DNA of 64,000 bases from Stropharia rugosoannulata (GCA_028532985.1 JANCIK010000006.1:2542001-2606000); one strand, 5' to 3'. Positions 46,475 to 58,188 are shown, counted from the first letter of the stretch. Numbers and translations are program-made. The notes: generated by a model from the sequence alone, not told the origin.

Positions 46475-47487
46475 TTTTTTAAAAAGACTTAAAAAGACTC
46501 AAAAAGACCCCAGGAGACCTGGGTCTCTAGGAGACTTTTAAAGCAAAGTCTCCAGGTATCAAACTTTTAAAGACTTTTTTATGTCCCTAGGAGTCTCTTT
46601 AATGTCTTTTTATGTGTCCATAATGTCTCTAGATGTCTCTAAATGTCTTTTAATGTTACATTTTTGCTTTATCAAAACATTAAAAACATGACCTCATCTT
46701 AGCCAGGTCGCTACTACATAGATTAGATTGTATTTGTAAGTGTATTAGTAGGTAGGTAATTAGGTATATTCAAATGTACTTAAGATTTGTCATGAAGTAA
46801 CTATATTAGTCAGCACCTTACATAAACATACAATGGCAAATAAACCATCACATTAACTTGGGGACAATGGGAAGAGGAACTTATGTTGTGGAAATAATTT
46901 GCATTTGCCAGGAATTGAACCAACAGCTTCATGCATGACTTAAAACCAGCATACTTCCCCCTACACCATGTGCCTGTGTATATAGACTCACTGCAGGTCA
47001 AATATGATGGTAATGCTCTAGACTACATTAATTTATTACATCACAAGTTATTGAATTTAGTCATGTTCAGATGTATTTTATATAAGATTTACAATGTAGA
47101 TTACAAGTAATAGTTGATAATAGCTATTCATAAGTCAATTTTTTCCTAGGTTCTTATGTCTTTAAATGTCTTTTTGAGTCTTTTTGTAGCTTTTTAATAC
47201 AATTTATGAGACATTTTTAATATCTTTTAGAGACATAAAAAGATTTATACAATTACATCAATACATTTAAATACTTAAAAAAATTGAAAGACTTTAAAAG
47301 ACATAAAAAGACCTAAAAAGACATTGGAAGAATTACATATTTCCCTAAAATCTCTAGGAGACCTTTAAAAGTATGAAAAAGACATAAAATTCACCAAAAG
47401 ACATATTGGTGTCTCAAAAAGACACTAAATTTCCCAAGAGACACATAGATGTCTCAAAAAGTCTCTTTTCAAAAAAGTGGTTTTCCT
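46442..47487. mobile_element. GTCTTTT-rich element with terminal inverted repeats (candidate MITE)
   Basis: Ends AGGAAAAAGACTTTTTTGAA (46442) and, reversed, AGGAAAACCACTTTTTTGAA (47487), about 23 of 27 terminal bases alike. Both ends are dense in AAAAGACTT / GTCTTTTT words (46450-46660 and 47150-47480) with an AT-rich middle. No clear target duplication. It abuts the 3' end of the gene ending at 46474 and appears to have supplied that gene's last codons. Confidence 0.5.
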
Positions 47488-48107
47488 AATGCACAGCAAG
47501 AATGAAGATGGAGAAAGTAACTGCCGGTCTTCCAGATGAATTGCTTCCCTACTGGCAGTCTCGGATATCAAGAATGTGGTTGAAGTCAAGAGGCACCGAG
47601 GACAAACAAAATTCAGGGAACATGTTGACAATGCTCACGGCATGTGCCATTCAGCTCGCCTAGCCTCGCGCTGACCAGCCTCGACTGACCACAACAGTGG
47701 CCACAAAAAATCTTCAACAAATAGACGATCGGGGAAATAATGAAACCGCCGGTCACGCTGCCAGTCTCACATGTCATCTTATATTCAAATATTCAATCAG
47801 TTGAAAATGTACATAAAGTTACCTAGGGATAGATATATTGTGATACATTTAAATTAACTTCTACCCTGACATGATGCTGCCAGCCACAAATTGCAACTTC
47901 GCATATTGAGGACTTCACACATTTTGCATCAATATATATTTATACCTGACTTCACTGAGACTGATGTTTACAAGCAGATGACAAAAAATTAATTTTACTT
48001 TGACTTGTGAAGTCAAAGTTTCAAGATATACTGATACATTAAATTGCCCTTGATCTAACTTCAAGGGGCGGTATATACAGACAAAAAAGAATTGACACGA
48101 GAGGATG
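46475..48107. other. Gene-free stretch downstream of companion gene 3
   Basis: Contains most of the GTCTTTT-rich element, a tRNA-like block, and from 47488 AT-rich DNA with no supported gene. A TGCCGGT/CCGCCGGTC word pair (47521, 47746) recalls the CCGG boxes scattered over the KDZ element. Confidence 0.5.
46905..46982 (-). other. tRNA-like block, probably a SINE head
   Basis: On the minus strand GGTTCAATTCC resembles an internal promoter B box and ATGGTGTAGGGGGAAGT resembles an A box, spaced about 35 bases. The T-stem and anticodon stem do not pair properly, so this is not a functional tRNA. A tRNA-derived SINE or decayed tRNA is the best guess. Confidence 0.35.
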
Positions 48108-49846
48108 TCACCAGCGGCCTTTGGTGCAAGTGCACTTCGCCGGTGGCTCCTTGTTCTCCTCACCCTCATTCCCTCGCTTGGCACTGGCAGTCATCCCTGT
48201 TGCCTTGCCCTTTCCTGCACCCTTCCCCCTCTGACTCCTCGTCTTCTTCACAGGTGCCTCAACCTGCGACACCAAGTCCAGCTCATCCTCCTCGCTGGCA
48301 CCCTCCTCATTGTCTCCCCCCTCAGCCTTCCCATCCCCCTGCTCGGTGGGCGACTCTGCAGCCACGACCATAGGCATGTCACTGTCAGTGCCTACATTCT
48401 CCTCCTTGTTGTCTTTGTTGTGTTCTGGGGACTCAGGAGGTGGTGTGCACACCTCGATGAGATCTTGGGTGGAGGGGGCAGGTGGGCGAGAAGGGACAGG
48501 CAAAGGGGAATGGGCAGGGGATGGAGACAGGGCAGGTGGACAGTGCAGAACCGGTGAAGGCAATAAAGGAGGGGGAGTGGGGGCCAGCAGTCCAGTCAAC
48601 ACCGGCAGTGGCGTCTTCCGAGGCACTTGGATGTCGAACGGTGTCATTGACCTTGACTTCGGCTGTGACATCTGTTTGACAACCTGCTCCAGCAGGCTCC
48701 TCAGAGCCCGCTGTCCCTCCATCAACTCCGTCAGGGCTTGCCCATGCCCTTCAACCACCACCTTCAACTCCTGGACCTTGTCTGTCAGGTCCTGTGCATC
48801 AGCCTGTATCGTCGTCAGTTCCTCGACTGCCTCCGTTGTCTTCTCGAGCGTCTTCGAGAGCTCCTGGTTCTGGTGCTGGAGTGCCCGAATGTCTGTTGTT
48901 GCATTGTCGAATCTGTGCTCAATGTTGCAGGTGATTACTTGTGTTTGCTCCAATGTCATTATGATGATGTCCCCGACGTTCTTGGCATCTGCAAAGACTT
49001 TCTTGCGGTCCTCATCGACATAGCAACTCAGGTGGTGGTCCCATGGGGCGACTTTGTCAGTGTCATGGCGCTGTCTCACTGGCCATGACACCAGCAGTGG
49101 CCTTCACCTTCTTCTGCTTCGGCACCTTCTGCAAAGGCAGTGCCACGACGACCTCAACAACATCTTTGAACGCTGCTGGGTGTGCGCCAGTGGGGGACAG
49201 TGTCTTCTCCCGGGTTGCAATTTTCGATGACTTCACCTTGGCGGCAACAGGGGCAGGTGGTGCAGGAGGGGGAGAGGCAGGCGCAGGGGGGGGTGGGGAG
49301 GCCTTCTTCGCCTCTGTTGCTTTGGCTGCTGGTGCAGCCTTGACCGGCAGTGCAGGCTTCACCCCCACAGTCACCGGTCGATTGACTAAGACTGTGTCAG
49401 AACTGAACAAAAGGCTATAATATTTATTACTCACCAATAATAGGCATGCTGCCTATATCCACCTCCACCTTCCCTTGCTCCTGCCTCTGTAGGATGTATA
49501 GCCCCGTCTCCACCATCTCCTTGAACACATCCCAGCGCATGTTTTCTGCGTCTCGTCCATCCGAACTCGCGTCCTTGGGCAACAGCTTGCACACATAGTT
49601 GTAGAGCATGAGCCCTACAGTCCGCCCAGCAGCCGACTGCTTGCAGACTTGAAGTTCAATCTATTGTCAATGAATGGTCAGTAAACTAAAGATAGAAAAT
49701 GTAACAAAAAAACTCACCAAAGACTTCCAAAGTCTGGACCTCTCCTTCAAAAACAGTTGGCTCCCTCCTTCCCAAATTTGCACACAGTCGTGATGGAATG
49801 CAACAATTGCGTCTCGGATTTCAAGGTTGCTGTGAGACAAAGCCAT
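48108..49846 (-). CDS. KDZ-element companion gene 4, Pro-rich coiled-coil protein
   Basis: ATG 49846 gives MALSHSNLEIRDAIVAFHHD, an intron (GTGAGTT to CAATAG) joins to CKQSAAGRTVGLMLYNYVCK and the predicted helix MRWDVFKEMVETGLYILQRQ; a second intron (GTGAGTAA to GACACAG) leads to a Pro/Ala/Lys linker (KASPPPPAPASPPPAPPAPV). The main frame to 48108 has a long coiled coil (NQELSKTLEKTTEAVEELTT, VQELKVVVEGHGQALTELME), a Pro-rich stretch and an acidic-basic tail. Around 49085 the frame changes by one base between the linker and the coiled coil, either a missed small intron, an indel or a sequencing error. No family recognised. Last gene before the right end. Confidence 0.55.
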
Positions 49847-50865
49847 GAAGAAAGGTAAAGGGAATTATTGAAAAGAAGAGGATGCAGGGTGTGGGAGAGA
49901 AGAGAAATGTTCCGTTGATGGCTGTGCACTATTATAAAGTTCAACCATCTACAAATAATAGTCAACATTCCCACGCAAAGCAATCAACAGACTTCAGCTT
50001 TTCAAAACCAAAGGCAACATCTGGACATTGCTGGTGCATATTAATAATGTGCATTTTTATGAAAATGTTGTCACTGGTGTGGGCTAGCATAGCATAATAA
50101 TTATGTATACACCTTTAGCCAAAACACATTGCTGGTCTCAGTAAGACCGGCGGTGCATAATATTGTTATATGATAATCTGGGCAAGTATGGCCTGAATTG
50201 TAATGGTCTATAATATTGTTATTATGCTGGGTAATAGTCATATACTAAACTTGCAACGGTGCCATTATGCATAGTAGTATATTCATTTCATGAGCATGAA
50301 CATTGATCACCTGAGACTGGCGATGTATACAACACTGCTGGTTTCCAATTTCCAACAATCATATGTGCAACATGAGCCCATATACCATTGTAATATACCA
50401 GACTCACAGATGTATATCAGTATATTAATTTATGGTCCCAGACCATTCATTATCCCAGACCGGCGATTCTCAGCATGCACTGCCAGATTTCATACAATCA
50501 TTAGTTCAAAATCAGCCATGAACCACGGTAATATACTAGCCTCACACTGGTCCTGTGATGTATAGTAGTATATTGAATTTGAATAGCGCCAGTCAACAAT
50601 TGAAATCACCGGTCTAGCACAGCCCATCTGCCATTTGACACTGCCACTCGACATAGAGAACTGCCGGTTGATCTTGCCCTGACGACCATCACCATTTGTC
50701 GACAATGGCCCTGTAAAACACAGTAATATACTAGAAAGCTATTAGTCCCGTGTGACACGGTAGTATACTAGTTCTGCAATGGCTCAAAATAACTCCGTGA
50801 TCCACGGTATAATAATAGTTCACTGTAGCACTATAGATTACAGTACCCAGGCACTGTCCTATGTG
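49847..50865. repeat. Right terminal region of the KDZ element
   Basis: From about 50090 the DNA is rich in subterminal words shared with the left end: CCGGCGGTGCA, AGACCGGCGATTCTCAGC, AGTATATTA, and CGTGATCCACGGTATA close to the tip. It ends CACTGTCCTATGTG at 50865. No gene is supported here; an open frame at 50290-50565 only reflects the inverted repeat. Confidence 0.75.
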
Positions 50866-53058
50866 GCCATTGATGACTGGATGGAACACCACATTGCCAA
50901 CACCCTCAGAGTAGACAATGGAATCATCTGCAAGACAAATTGGGACACAGTGAGGTTTGTACTCCACAATCCAGTCTCGATGAGGCATCATATGGCTAGT
51001 TGCACCTGTATCTGCGAGCCAGTTGAAATTGTTGCCTTGTGCATCACCCGTAGCAAGTGCAGATGCAAAACCTGCATACTCGACGATTTGCGACGTCTCT
51101 TCTGCTGGGGGCGAAGCAGAGTGTGCCATTTGAACAACAGCTGCCAGAGTTGACCACATGCTCACTGGGTCATGCAGAATGTGAGCCAAGTGTGATTTGA
51201 GCTTGTTCTGAACATGACTGTGGATGTAGCCAGCAGCAGCAGTCAACTTGCTTGTCCACATGTCATGTGCCTCAATCTCAGGCATAGACGGCGTGAGTGA
51301 GAGCACAGGACGCTTGCATTCACCAGTAACCAGACGCCATAGCTCCTGAGAGCATAACCATGCTTTCATGTTGCAAGACCAGAGTTGGTAGTTGGCAGTG
51401 CTCAGTTTGTCAAACTGAGGTGTTGCAAAGAAACTCATAGTTGCAGGTGAAGCAAAGTGGTGATAGACGTGATGTGGTATGGGGTGGTAGCTGAGAATGG
51501 CACAAACAATATGACACAGTTGCGAGACAAGCTGGGCTGAGATGCACGAGCAGTGGGCAGAACACTTGCAGTATCACAATTAGGCCGAGTTGAGCACTTG
51601 CAGTAAAATGTCAATTTCATGAGGAGCACTGAACCGATTGACACAAGATTGAATGAAGGTATAGTTCAACGATGCAGAACATGTGTGATTGAGTGGTGCG
51701 AATGACAGTGACAATGTGCTAGTGCAGTGAGCAAAACTGTTTCAGAGTTTTTTTTTTTTTCTTTTTCTTTTTTTTTTTGTAATCATGGCTTGCACCAATT
51801 TATTATGCAGTGTCCGAACACAGTCTGCGCTGCAAAATACATCACAGGATACTACCTACAGTAGATAGGGAAACATACTCCCCAGGTGAAACACAACACA
51901 TGGAACGAGCCGAGGCAAGTAACATGTCAGATAAGGTTGAGGCACGTAGAGTTACATGTCATGACAGAAAAGCTAGAGGAGGCTCCTTACTCTGTGATGG
52001 CCGAAGCGCCCAGTATGGTTCACCATGCACTGCACCTAAAGGCTTTATCTGAACCCCTTCTGGTGATGAGACCTGGAAAGCCCCAACAGTCACTCATCAT
52101 GCACCATTTAAGGACGGGGGATAGACTGATGGGGTGCACACCATTAATGCCGAAGCTGACCAAGACTGGCAATCATCACATTCACTGCAAGGCCTCCAAA
52201 GCTGTTATCCAACCCCAGCAGGTTGAGAGTTAGCTTGCAAGAATTTGATAAGCATAGGGAGGTATGTCGGAACGCCATCGTAAGAGTGCTTGAGTAGAGG
52301 ACACTCAAACAGATGTTGTCTGGTCTGGAGGAGGACCCCACAGTCACAGGAGTCCTTTTATCAATATTGAAGCGCTTAAAATAAGCACCGATGGGCACAT
52401 GCCCTAGTAGGCACCGGGTCATGCATGATGTGAGCAAGATAGAGTCCCCACAGGATGAGAGCCATGATCTGCCCTTGGCGTATGATGGCTTGATGCAATG
52501 CTCTCCGTCGATAGAATCGAGCTGGAGGAAGTTATGTCCTGCATGATCTGTGTCTCGAAAGAACAGTTGATGCCAGGCCCGTAATTGTTGGTCAGCTACT
52601 GCTTTGCAGCAGCTGTCCAAAGAAGAATCCTGGTACCTGCCGAGTACCTGGGGTTGGGCCTTTAATAAAAGGTGAGCTTCATGATGGATGCCCCATTCCG
52701 ATTTGGAAGGGACGTCGACGAACATAATGGAGTGCGAGGGGTCTTTGGAGAACCACTCGCCTAAGATGCGACAAACGGCTAAGGAATGTCCTTGGCCGGA
52801 GTGAATAGATGGATCCAGGGATCTCTTAGCAGCGGAGAGAGAGTCCGTGAATAGATGAATATTAGTGCAGTTGTTGCATTGCAATGCACGGACAATAGCA
52901 TAACGAATGGCTGCAAGCTCAGCATCAGGAGCAAGGACCTTACCCGCAACGTCTGTTTCAGAGTGTCAATTGGACAGAGTTGAGCACTTTGGTGAAGAAC
53001 AGTGTATTGCGAGTGAACAGCTGAGCATGATGACCTGTGAGTGGGCAAGTGACGTGAG
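50866..53058 (-). mobile_element. Copia fragment A1, interrupted by the KDZ element and a LINE
   Basis: Minus-strand leader (53058-51439), gag start MSFFATPQFDKLSTANYQLW (51438), then a gag-protease fusion ADTGATSHMMPHRDW and VVFHPVING, where the KDZ tip enters at 50865. Compared with full copia gag it has an internal deletion joining LAAVVQMAHSA to the protease. The related copy at 58251-59933 shows the uninterrupted sequence at both insertion points. Not functional. Confidence 0.85.
51748..52952 (-). mobile_element. 5'-truncated LINE, RNase H region only
   Basis: Minus strand. A T-rich tract at 51748-51779 is the A tail; CTGTTTCAGAG at 51737-51747 and 52953-52963 is the target duplication, with the empty site at about 59514-59524. 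It encodes LAPDAELAAIRYAIVRALQC (Glu), HLFTDSLSAAKRSLDPS (Asp) and SHSIMFVDVPSKSEWGIHHE, an RNase H-like domain, then a CHC-type tail region. It is a different LINE family from the full-length one. Confidence 0.88.
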
Positions 53059-53262
53059 TGTTGAAAGCAGACTGCTTACAGGCGCAGAGAGCGAACCTAA
53101 CTCACACAGAGATGGTGGTGGTAAGAGATTAAGAGGCATCTACACTAGTACATGCCTTATATACTACCATAAGCGAGATTAACTATATATGGAGCATACT
53201 AAATATAGTACGCAATATCTAATCTACTGCTGATGGTCAAGTCCAATCCATGTAATCTAACA
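53059..53262 (-). repeat. Copia LTR 1 (204 bp)
   Basis: Read on the minus strand it starts TGTTAGATTACATGGATTGG and ends CTTTCAACA. TATATAAGG on the minus strand (about 53156-53164) is a good TATA box and fixes the orientation. It abuts copia A leader sequence at GACGTGAG, with no primer-binding site beside it. Confidence 0.85.
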
Positions 53263-53969
53263 CTGGTACCACTCTCGTTCCGCCAGCTCAATCAGTCCTC
53301 ACGCAATTTGCTCTTTTTCTTTACAGGTTCTCTGCACTCTCTTGGTTGCACCAGAGACTGCTTCAGCTTTGTGCTTCCCAGAGCTGTCTGCTCTTTTGCG
53401 CATTTAGGGCTTCCCTGATCGTTGCCCCACTCCGTTCTTTCGAGGATCCACTCTTCATACACTCCTCGCTGCGTGGCGACTGCCACGTCACTACGCTCTG
53501 TCGTTCTTCCGCAATCGACTGGTCTTCACCAGAGTGCTCAACTCCTCGAGTTAGGACCTCGAAATTTGTTCAGTTCACTGCGACCTCGCATCGACGTCGA
53601 CTCCGTTGCAACTCAGCATACCGTTTCCTTCATCATCGATACATCGAGCCCCCAAGTCTCATCTCGATCGGTCCCATCGTTGTTGAGCAATTCACACTTT
53701 AGTACCCAAGTGCTCAACTCCTCGAGTTTGCAACTCCAATTTGGTCGTCGTTACCACGCCCCGAGTTCGTCATTGTTACCCCTATAACTTGGCAGTCCTA
53801 GGTTTCGCGTGCTTGACTATCGGTCCACCCACTCTCACGTCGATTGCATCTCTCATTGTTCCGCAATCATGTCTTCTTCATCAACACCTCAATTCCCCAA
53901 ATTGAACTCTGTCAACTATCCATCATGGTCTGCATCCATGAAGGCCTGGCTTCATTCTCATGGTGTTTG
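53263..53969 (+). other. Segment X, plus-strand copia B leader and gag start between two LTRs
   Basis: Begins CTGGTACCACTCTCG and reads through a leader to ATG at about 53869 (MSSSSTPQFPKLNSVNYPSW, SASMKAWLHSHGV), where LTR 2 cuts in. It is inverted relative to the gag B gene at 58188. The same segment recurs at 60138-60844, differing by a few short indels. Confidence 0.75.
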
Positions 53970-54173
53970 TGTTGAAAGCAGACTGCTTACAGGTGCAGAG
54001 AGCGAACCTAACACACACAGAGATGATGGTGGGAAGAGATTAAGAGGCATCTACACTAGTACATGCCTTATATACTACCATAAGCGAGATTAACTATATA
54101 TGGAGCGTACTAATTATAGTATGCGATATCTAATCTACTGCTGATGGTCAAGTCCAATCCATGTAATCTAACA
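53970..54173 (-). repeat. Copia LTR 2, 3' LTR of the chimeric element
   Basis: Minus-strand LTR with the polypurine tract beside it (GGTCACGGGGGAG on the minus strand, 54174-54187), which makes it the 3' LTR of the element extending to 60137. Confidence 0.85.
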
Positions 54174-54215
54174 CTCCCCCGTGACCAAGGCAGTCTCTAT
54201 ACTACAGTATATACA

Positions 54216-55587
54216 CTATGGTCGAACTCCCATGTGAGAGCGACAGTAATCTACTTTTGCTGCTGAGAGCAGTTTGGTGAGAATGTTAGCCACCTGTTGT
54301 GTTGTGGGTATAAACGAAGGTGTGATGACTCTGTTCTGTACAGCGTCGTGTAGCCAGTAGAAACAAAGGTCGAGATGCTTCATACATCCGTGGTGCTCTG
54401 GGTTTTTCGATACACTAATGGCAGACTGGTTGTCGATGTGCAGTGTGGAGGGAACCGGAATTGTGAAGCCAAACTCGTGCAGTATGTTGTGCATCCAGGA
54501 GATCTCCTTGCCAGCCTCAACTGCAGCAACAAACTCAGCTTCAGTAGTGGAAAGCGTCACAATGCTCTGCAACTGTTGCACCAAGATCCCTGCATTTGAA
54601 TCGTTCACTGAGTTGCTTCACAGCACAGTCAATGGATGAAGTTGATTTGGATGCAAACATGATGTTGTCAATGTAGATGGGCACGAAAATGCGAACTGTG
54701 CCATCTGAGTAGATGTACACTGACCTGTCTGCTTCCACTTGCTTGAAACCCATATCAGTGAGAACGGAGTGCAACTTCATGTTCCACTGCCTAGCTGATT
54801 GCTTGAGACCGTAAAGCAATTTGCGCAACTTGCACACCTTGTTTGGTGCACCTTTGTGAAATCCCTCAGGCTGCAGCATGTAGATGTCCTCATCCAAGTC
54901 ACCATTGGTGAATGCAGACGAAATGTCCACAGAACGTAGCTCAAGGTCCTCTGCAGCTGCAATAGCCAGTATCATGCGCAAGGTTGCTGGACGGAAGGTG
55001 GGAGCAAAGACTTTGGTGTAATCGACTCCAGGATGTTGACTATAGCCCTTTGCGACGATACGAGCCTTGTAACGCTCCACAGTGCCATCTGCATGATGCT
55101 TGACCTTGAAGACCCAACCAGAACCAATAGCCTTTGCACCAGGTGGCAAGTCGACGATTTCCCATGTGTTGTTCTGCAGCAGTGTGTTGTACTCTGCATT
55201 TGCTGTGTCTCGCCATCTGTCTGCATTGTCCCCCTTGAGTGCCTGCTTGTAGTTCTTGGGATCTGACACAGTAGCAGCACCAGCAAACTGAACCTCTTCC
55301 AAGCCTTGGTCAACAGTGTAACTGTCAAGTTCGTCATTATCGAGGTCATCAGTCTCAGAAGGCGGCGTAGACGGCGGGAGGGGCACAGCAGTAGGTTTGA
55401 CTTTCCACCATTCGCCAGGAGGTCGAGATTCACGTGTAGTGCGTCTCAGAGGCTCAGCAACGACTTTGGGTTCCACAGGAATGGGAGGTGCAACAGTACG
55501 AGGCAGTTTGGGCACGTTTGGGGCAGAATGCTGATCTCGTCGAGTTGAGCATGTTGGTGTTTTTGACGATTGCAGAATGTGATGCAA
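54216..55587 (-). pseudogene. Copia reverse transcriptase and RNase H (unit 1)
   Basis: Reverse transcriptase blocks: NNTWEIVDLPPGAKAIGSGW, KVFAPTFRPATLRMILAIAA, RSVDISSAFTNGDLDEDIYM, CKLRKLLYGLKQSARQWN and VPIYIDNIMFASKS; the expected Y-x-D-D is Y-I-D-N. A deletion joins ERFKCRDLGATV to the RNase H part, removing its first portion. RNase H retains STTEAEFVAAVEAG, LHIDNQSAISVSKNPEHHGC and QVANILTKLLSAA. Both units share these defects. Confidence 0.9.
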
Positions 55588-57238
55588 TCACTCCAACTTG
55601 GCTGTGGTACTGTCAGACTCGTCTTTCGACGCCCTATCCGATGGTACTTGTCTCGACTTGCTAGGACCAGTAGGTGGACCGGAATGCACATGCAATTTTC
55701 CAGAATGCGAATTGGGCAGAGTTGAGCACTTTGGTAAACTCGATGATTTCACACCAGTGGTCGGTTTCTGTGAGTTGGGAGTAGGTGCATTGTGTTCGTC
55801 GTCAGATGACGAGTCAGATGGTGCTGGTCCCGCCGAAGGAGGTGCAGTTGGTGCGTCCGAGTCATCAGTATCCAAGTCAGGCAAATAGGCAGCAGTAGAA
55901 TCCCCCCCAGAATCTGGCACATCTGAGAAGTATGAAGGCATGCCCTTTGGAAACAGGTTGATTGGTGAAGTGACCTTCAAACCAGGAAAACTGTGTTCGT
56001 CAAAGATAGCACGTTCTGAGATCACATACTTCTTAGTGGACGGATTGTAGAACTGCCAGCCTTTGTAGCCTGTAGGATAACCGACGAAAATGCACTTCTC
56101 AACATGTGGTTGTAGTGACTTGCGTTTGTCTCTCTGCACAAAGACATACGCAGCACAACCAAAAACACGGAGATGGCTCATATCAGGTTTCTTGCCATGC
56201 CACTCAGTGTAAGGCACAGAGTCAGTCAGAGACGACGTAGGGAGCCTGTTCCACACGTGAATGTAAGCCATGACAGCAAGTCGCCAGAACGAGAGTGGGA
56301 GCTTTGCCTCTACCAGCATTGCAGTGACATGCTCAGCAATAGTGCGATTGGCGCGTTCAGCAACACCATTCTGCTGAGGCCGATTGCGTGTGCTGTGGCG
56401 CCTGTGAATGCCGCATTGCTCCATAAACCGTATGAACTCGTTTGACATGTATTCACCAGCCTTGTCATCCTGCATTGCCTTGATTTTCGCATTCAGCTGG
56501 TTCTCTGCATATGCCTTGTACACCTTAAATGCATCAAATGCGTCCAACTTCTGCTTCAGGAACATGACAGCATGCAGGTGAGTGCAGTCGTCAATGAATG
56601 TGATCCAGTAGCGATGTCCCTCAGGCGTAGGCACTGAGAGCGGACCGTGCAAGTCAGAATGCACCAATTCAAGTGGTTGCGTCGATTTGCGAGTGGAGCT
56701 CGGAAATGTGCCAGACGTCATCTTGCCAGCTAAGCATGCTTCGCCGTCGGATCTGGTTGCTCTTTCGGCGTTATGAGCATGCCAGTGACCAGATCCTTCG
56801 AAAGCAGCTTGTTGATGTGTGCATGGCTGTGATGTCTGCAACGACGATGCCATAGCTCAGCATTCAGTGGTAGAGTCGGCGTTGCGTTTGCAGACTGTGT
56901 AGCAGGCTCCGTGGCGCATTCAGGATACCACTGTGAGATGCAGTAATCGTTGCAGTGAACAGAGTCTTGCCATTTTGCTTGAAGTGCATAGTACTATCAT
57001 CAACTTCCATAATCATGCCTTTGCGTTTAGTGAGGTATAAACAAGCAAGTAGATTATTCTTAAGCAATGGTACATGTAAAACGCGAGATATCTCTACAGA
57101 AGGCGCTTCCTTCCCATTAACAACCGGGTGGATGACAACTGACCCTATACCGGCCGAGTATACGATAGTATGGTCTGCAAGACGAATGGGAACGATGTGA
57201 GGCTTGTAATCGTACATCCATTCTCGATGAGGCGTCAT
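55588..57238 (-). pseudogene. Copia protease remnant, pre-integrase and integrase (unit 1)
   Basis: Protease remnant MTPHREWMYDYKPH and VVIHPVVNGKE follows a small deletion at the DTGA active site (about 57255). Pre-integrase/integrase: KHACLAGKM-like zinc region, LELVHSDLHGPLSVPTPEGH, ITFIDDCTHLHAVMFLKQ (Asp), DDKAGEYMSNEFIRFMEQ, HSTRNRPQQNGVAERANRTI (Glu), then YTEWHGKKPDMSHLRVFGCA and an acidic Ser-rich C-terminal extension. The integrase frame itself is open. Confidence 0.9.
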
Positions 57239-57453
57239 ATGGCTAGTAGCGCCCGTGTCTGCAAGTCAGTGTCAATGCCAGAGTCATTAGAGGAGCGAAC
57301 ACTTGCAGAACCAGCAAATTCTTCAGTTGATTCGCTTTCTTCCTTCGCAGCATTTGCCTTCTGCTTGCCCTTCCCTCTTCCCTTCGATTTCCCTTGTTTC
57401 TGCGATGCACCCTGTTGTGCAGACGACCTTGCATCCTTCTGTGCATGCTCAAA

Positions 57454-58188
57454 TCAAAAGCACGTCGATTGCATGTGTCCATCTAACCCACAAAACGTGC
57501 ATGGCCCAGTAGGCGAGTCAGAGACCGCTTTCTGGTGCGCAGCAAGTGCAAGTGCAACAGCAGATGCTTCAGCAGCACAATGTCGATGTTGCGCTTCCTC
57601 TGTCACAAAGGCCTGCTGCAGCACAGTCTTGTTGAGAGTGTCTCGAAGCAGCAGAGACGATGCAAATGTGCTGTACTCATCTGATAGTGCACGGATAAGC
57701 ATCATGCAGGTGAGTTCTTCATCCAAGTTGGTGAGGTCGTACTTGTCAGGTCGCAAATCCTGGATCCTGCGAATGGCAGTGTCCACTCTGTTCATCAAAG
57801 ACTGCAAGGTCTCGTCTTCCTGCTTCCTGATAGAGAACAGGTCGTCATAGGCATTGAAGCGTGTACCAGGACGCTTCTGGAGGTGCACGGATGCGAGTGC
57901 AGACCACATCTTGACTGGATCGTCAGAATCATTGTTAAGATGTATCATTTGGTCATTCTCCACTGCCAGGAAGATGATACCAGCTGCCTTGTCCCATTTC
58001 GTTAACCATGCTTCAAGCGCAGTCTCCTCAGCTGCAGTAGGCAGTGAGGACAGTCTGGGTTTAGTAGATTCACCAGAAACGATGCGCCAAACACCCTGAG
58101 AACGAAGCCAGGCCTTCATGGATGCAGACCATGATGGATAGTTGACAGAGTTCAATTTGGGGAATTGAGGTGTTGATGAAGAAGACAT
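57454..58188 (-). pseudogene. Copia gag B (unit 1)
   Basis: ATG 58188: MSSSSTPQFPKLNSVNYPSW, then MKAWLRSQGVWRIVSGE, a helical capsid-like region (DDPVKMWSALASVHLQKRPG, DETLQSLMNRVDTAIRRIQD) and a zinc knuckle CTFCGLDGHMQSTC. A TGA directly after the knuckle (CF then FEHAQKD) ends the frame; it is one C-to-T step from CGA. Confidence 0.88.

Larger units (their letters stand above)
1..50865. mobile_element. KDZ-type DNA transposon, host to the nested elements (left tip outside window)
   Basis: The right end is CTGTCCTATGTG at 50854-50865, where copia protease-region sequence resumes. Bases 1-240 are an inverted, diverged match to about 50395-50600 (shared AATGGTCTG, TACATCACGGGAC and GGCTGATTTTGAACTAATGA-type blocks), so the window opens inside the left terminal inverted repeat. 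Removing the two Plavaka copies leaves about 16.8 kb of native DNA: 1-5449, 15732-18057 and 41801-50865. Two genes become continuous when the Plavaka copies are removed, which supports one ancestral element. It encodes a KDZ transposase, a JBP1/TET-like dioxygenase and three other genes. The target duplication cannot be checked because the left end is missing. Confidence 0.85.

Noticed and set aside
46905..46982. Functional tRNA gene
   Set aside because: B-box-like GGTTCAATTCC is present but the arms do not fold; kept only as a tRNA-like block.
50290..50565. Paired open frames at 54-326 and 50290-50565 as genes
   Set aside because: They are the two sides of the KDZ inverted repeat and show no protein-like features.
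53233..53787. Plus-strand open frames in segment X as a new gene
   Set aside because: They lie in the leader upstream of the gag ATG and are not supported by splicing or motif.
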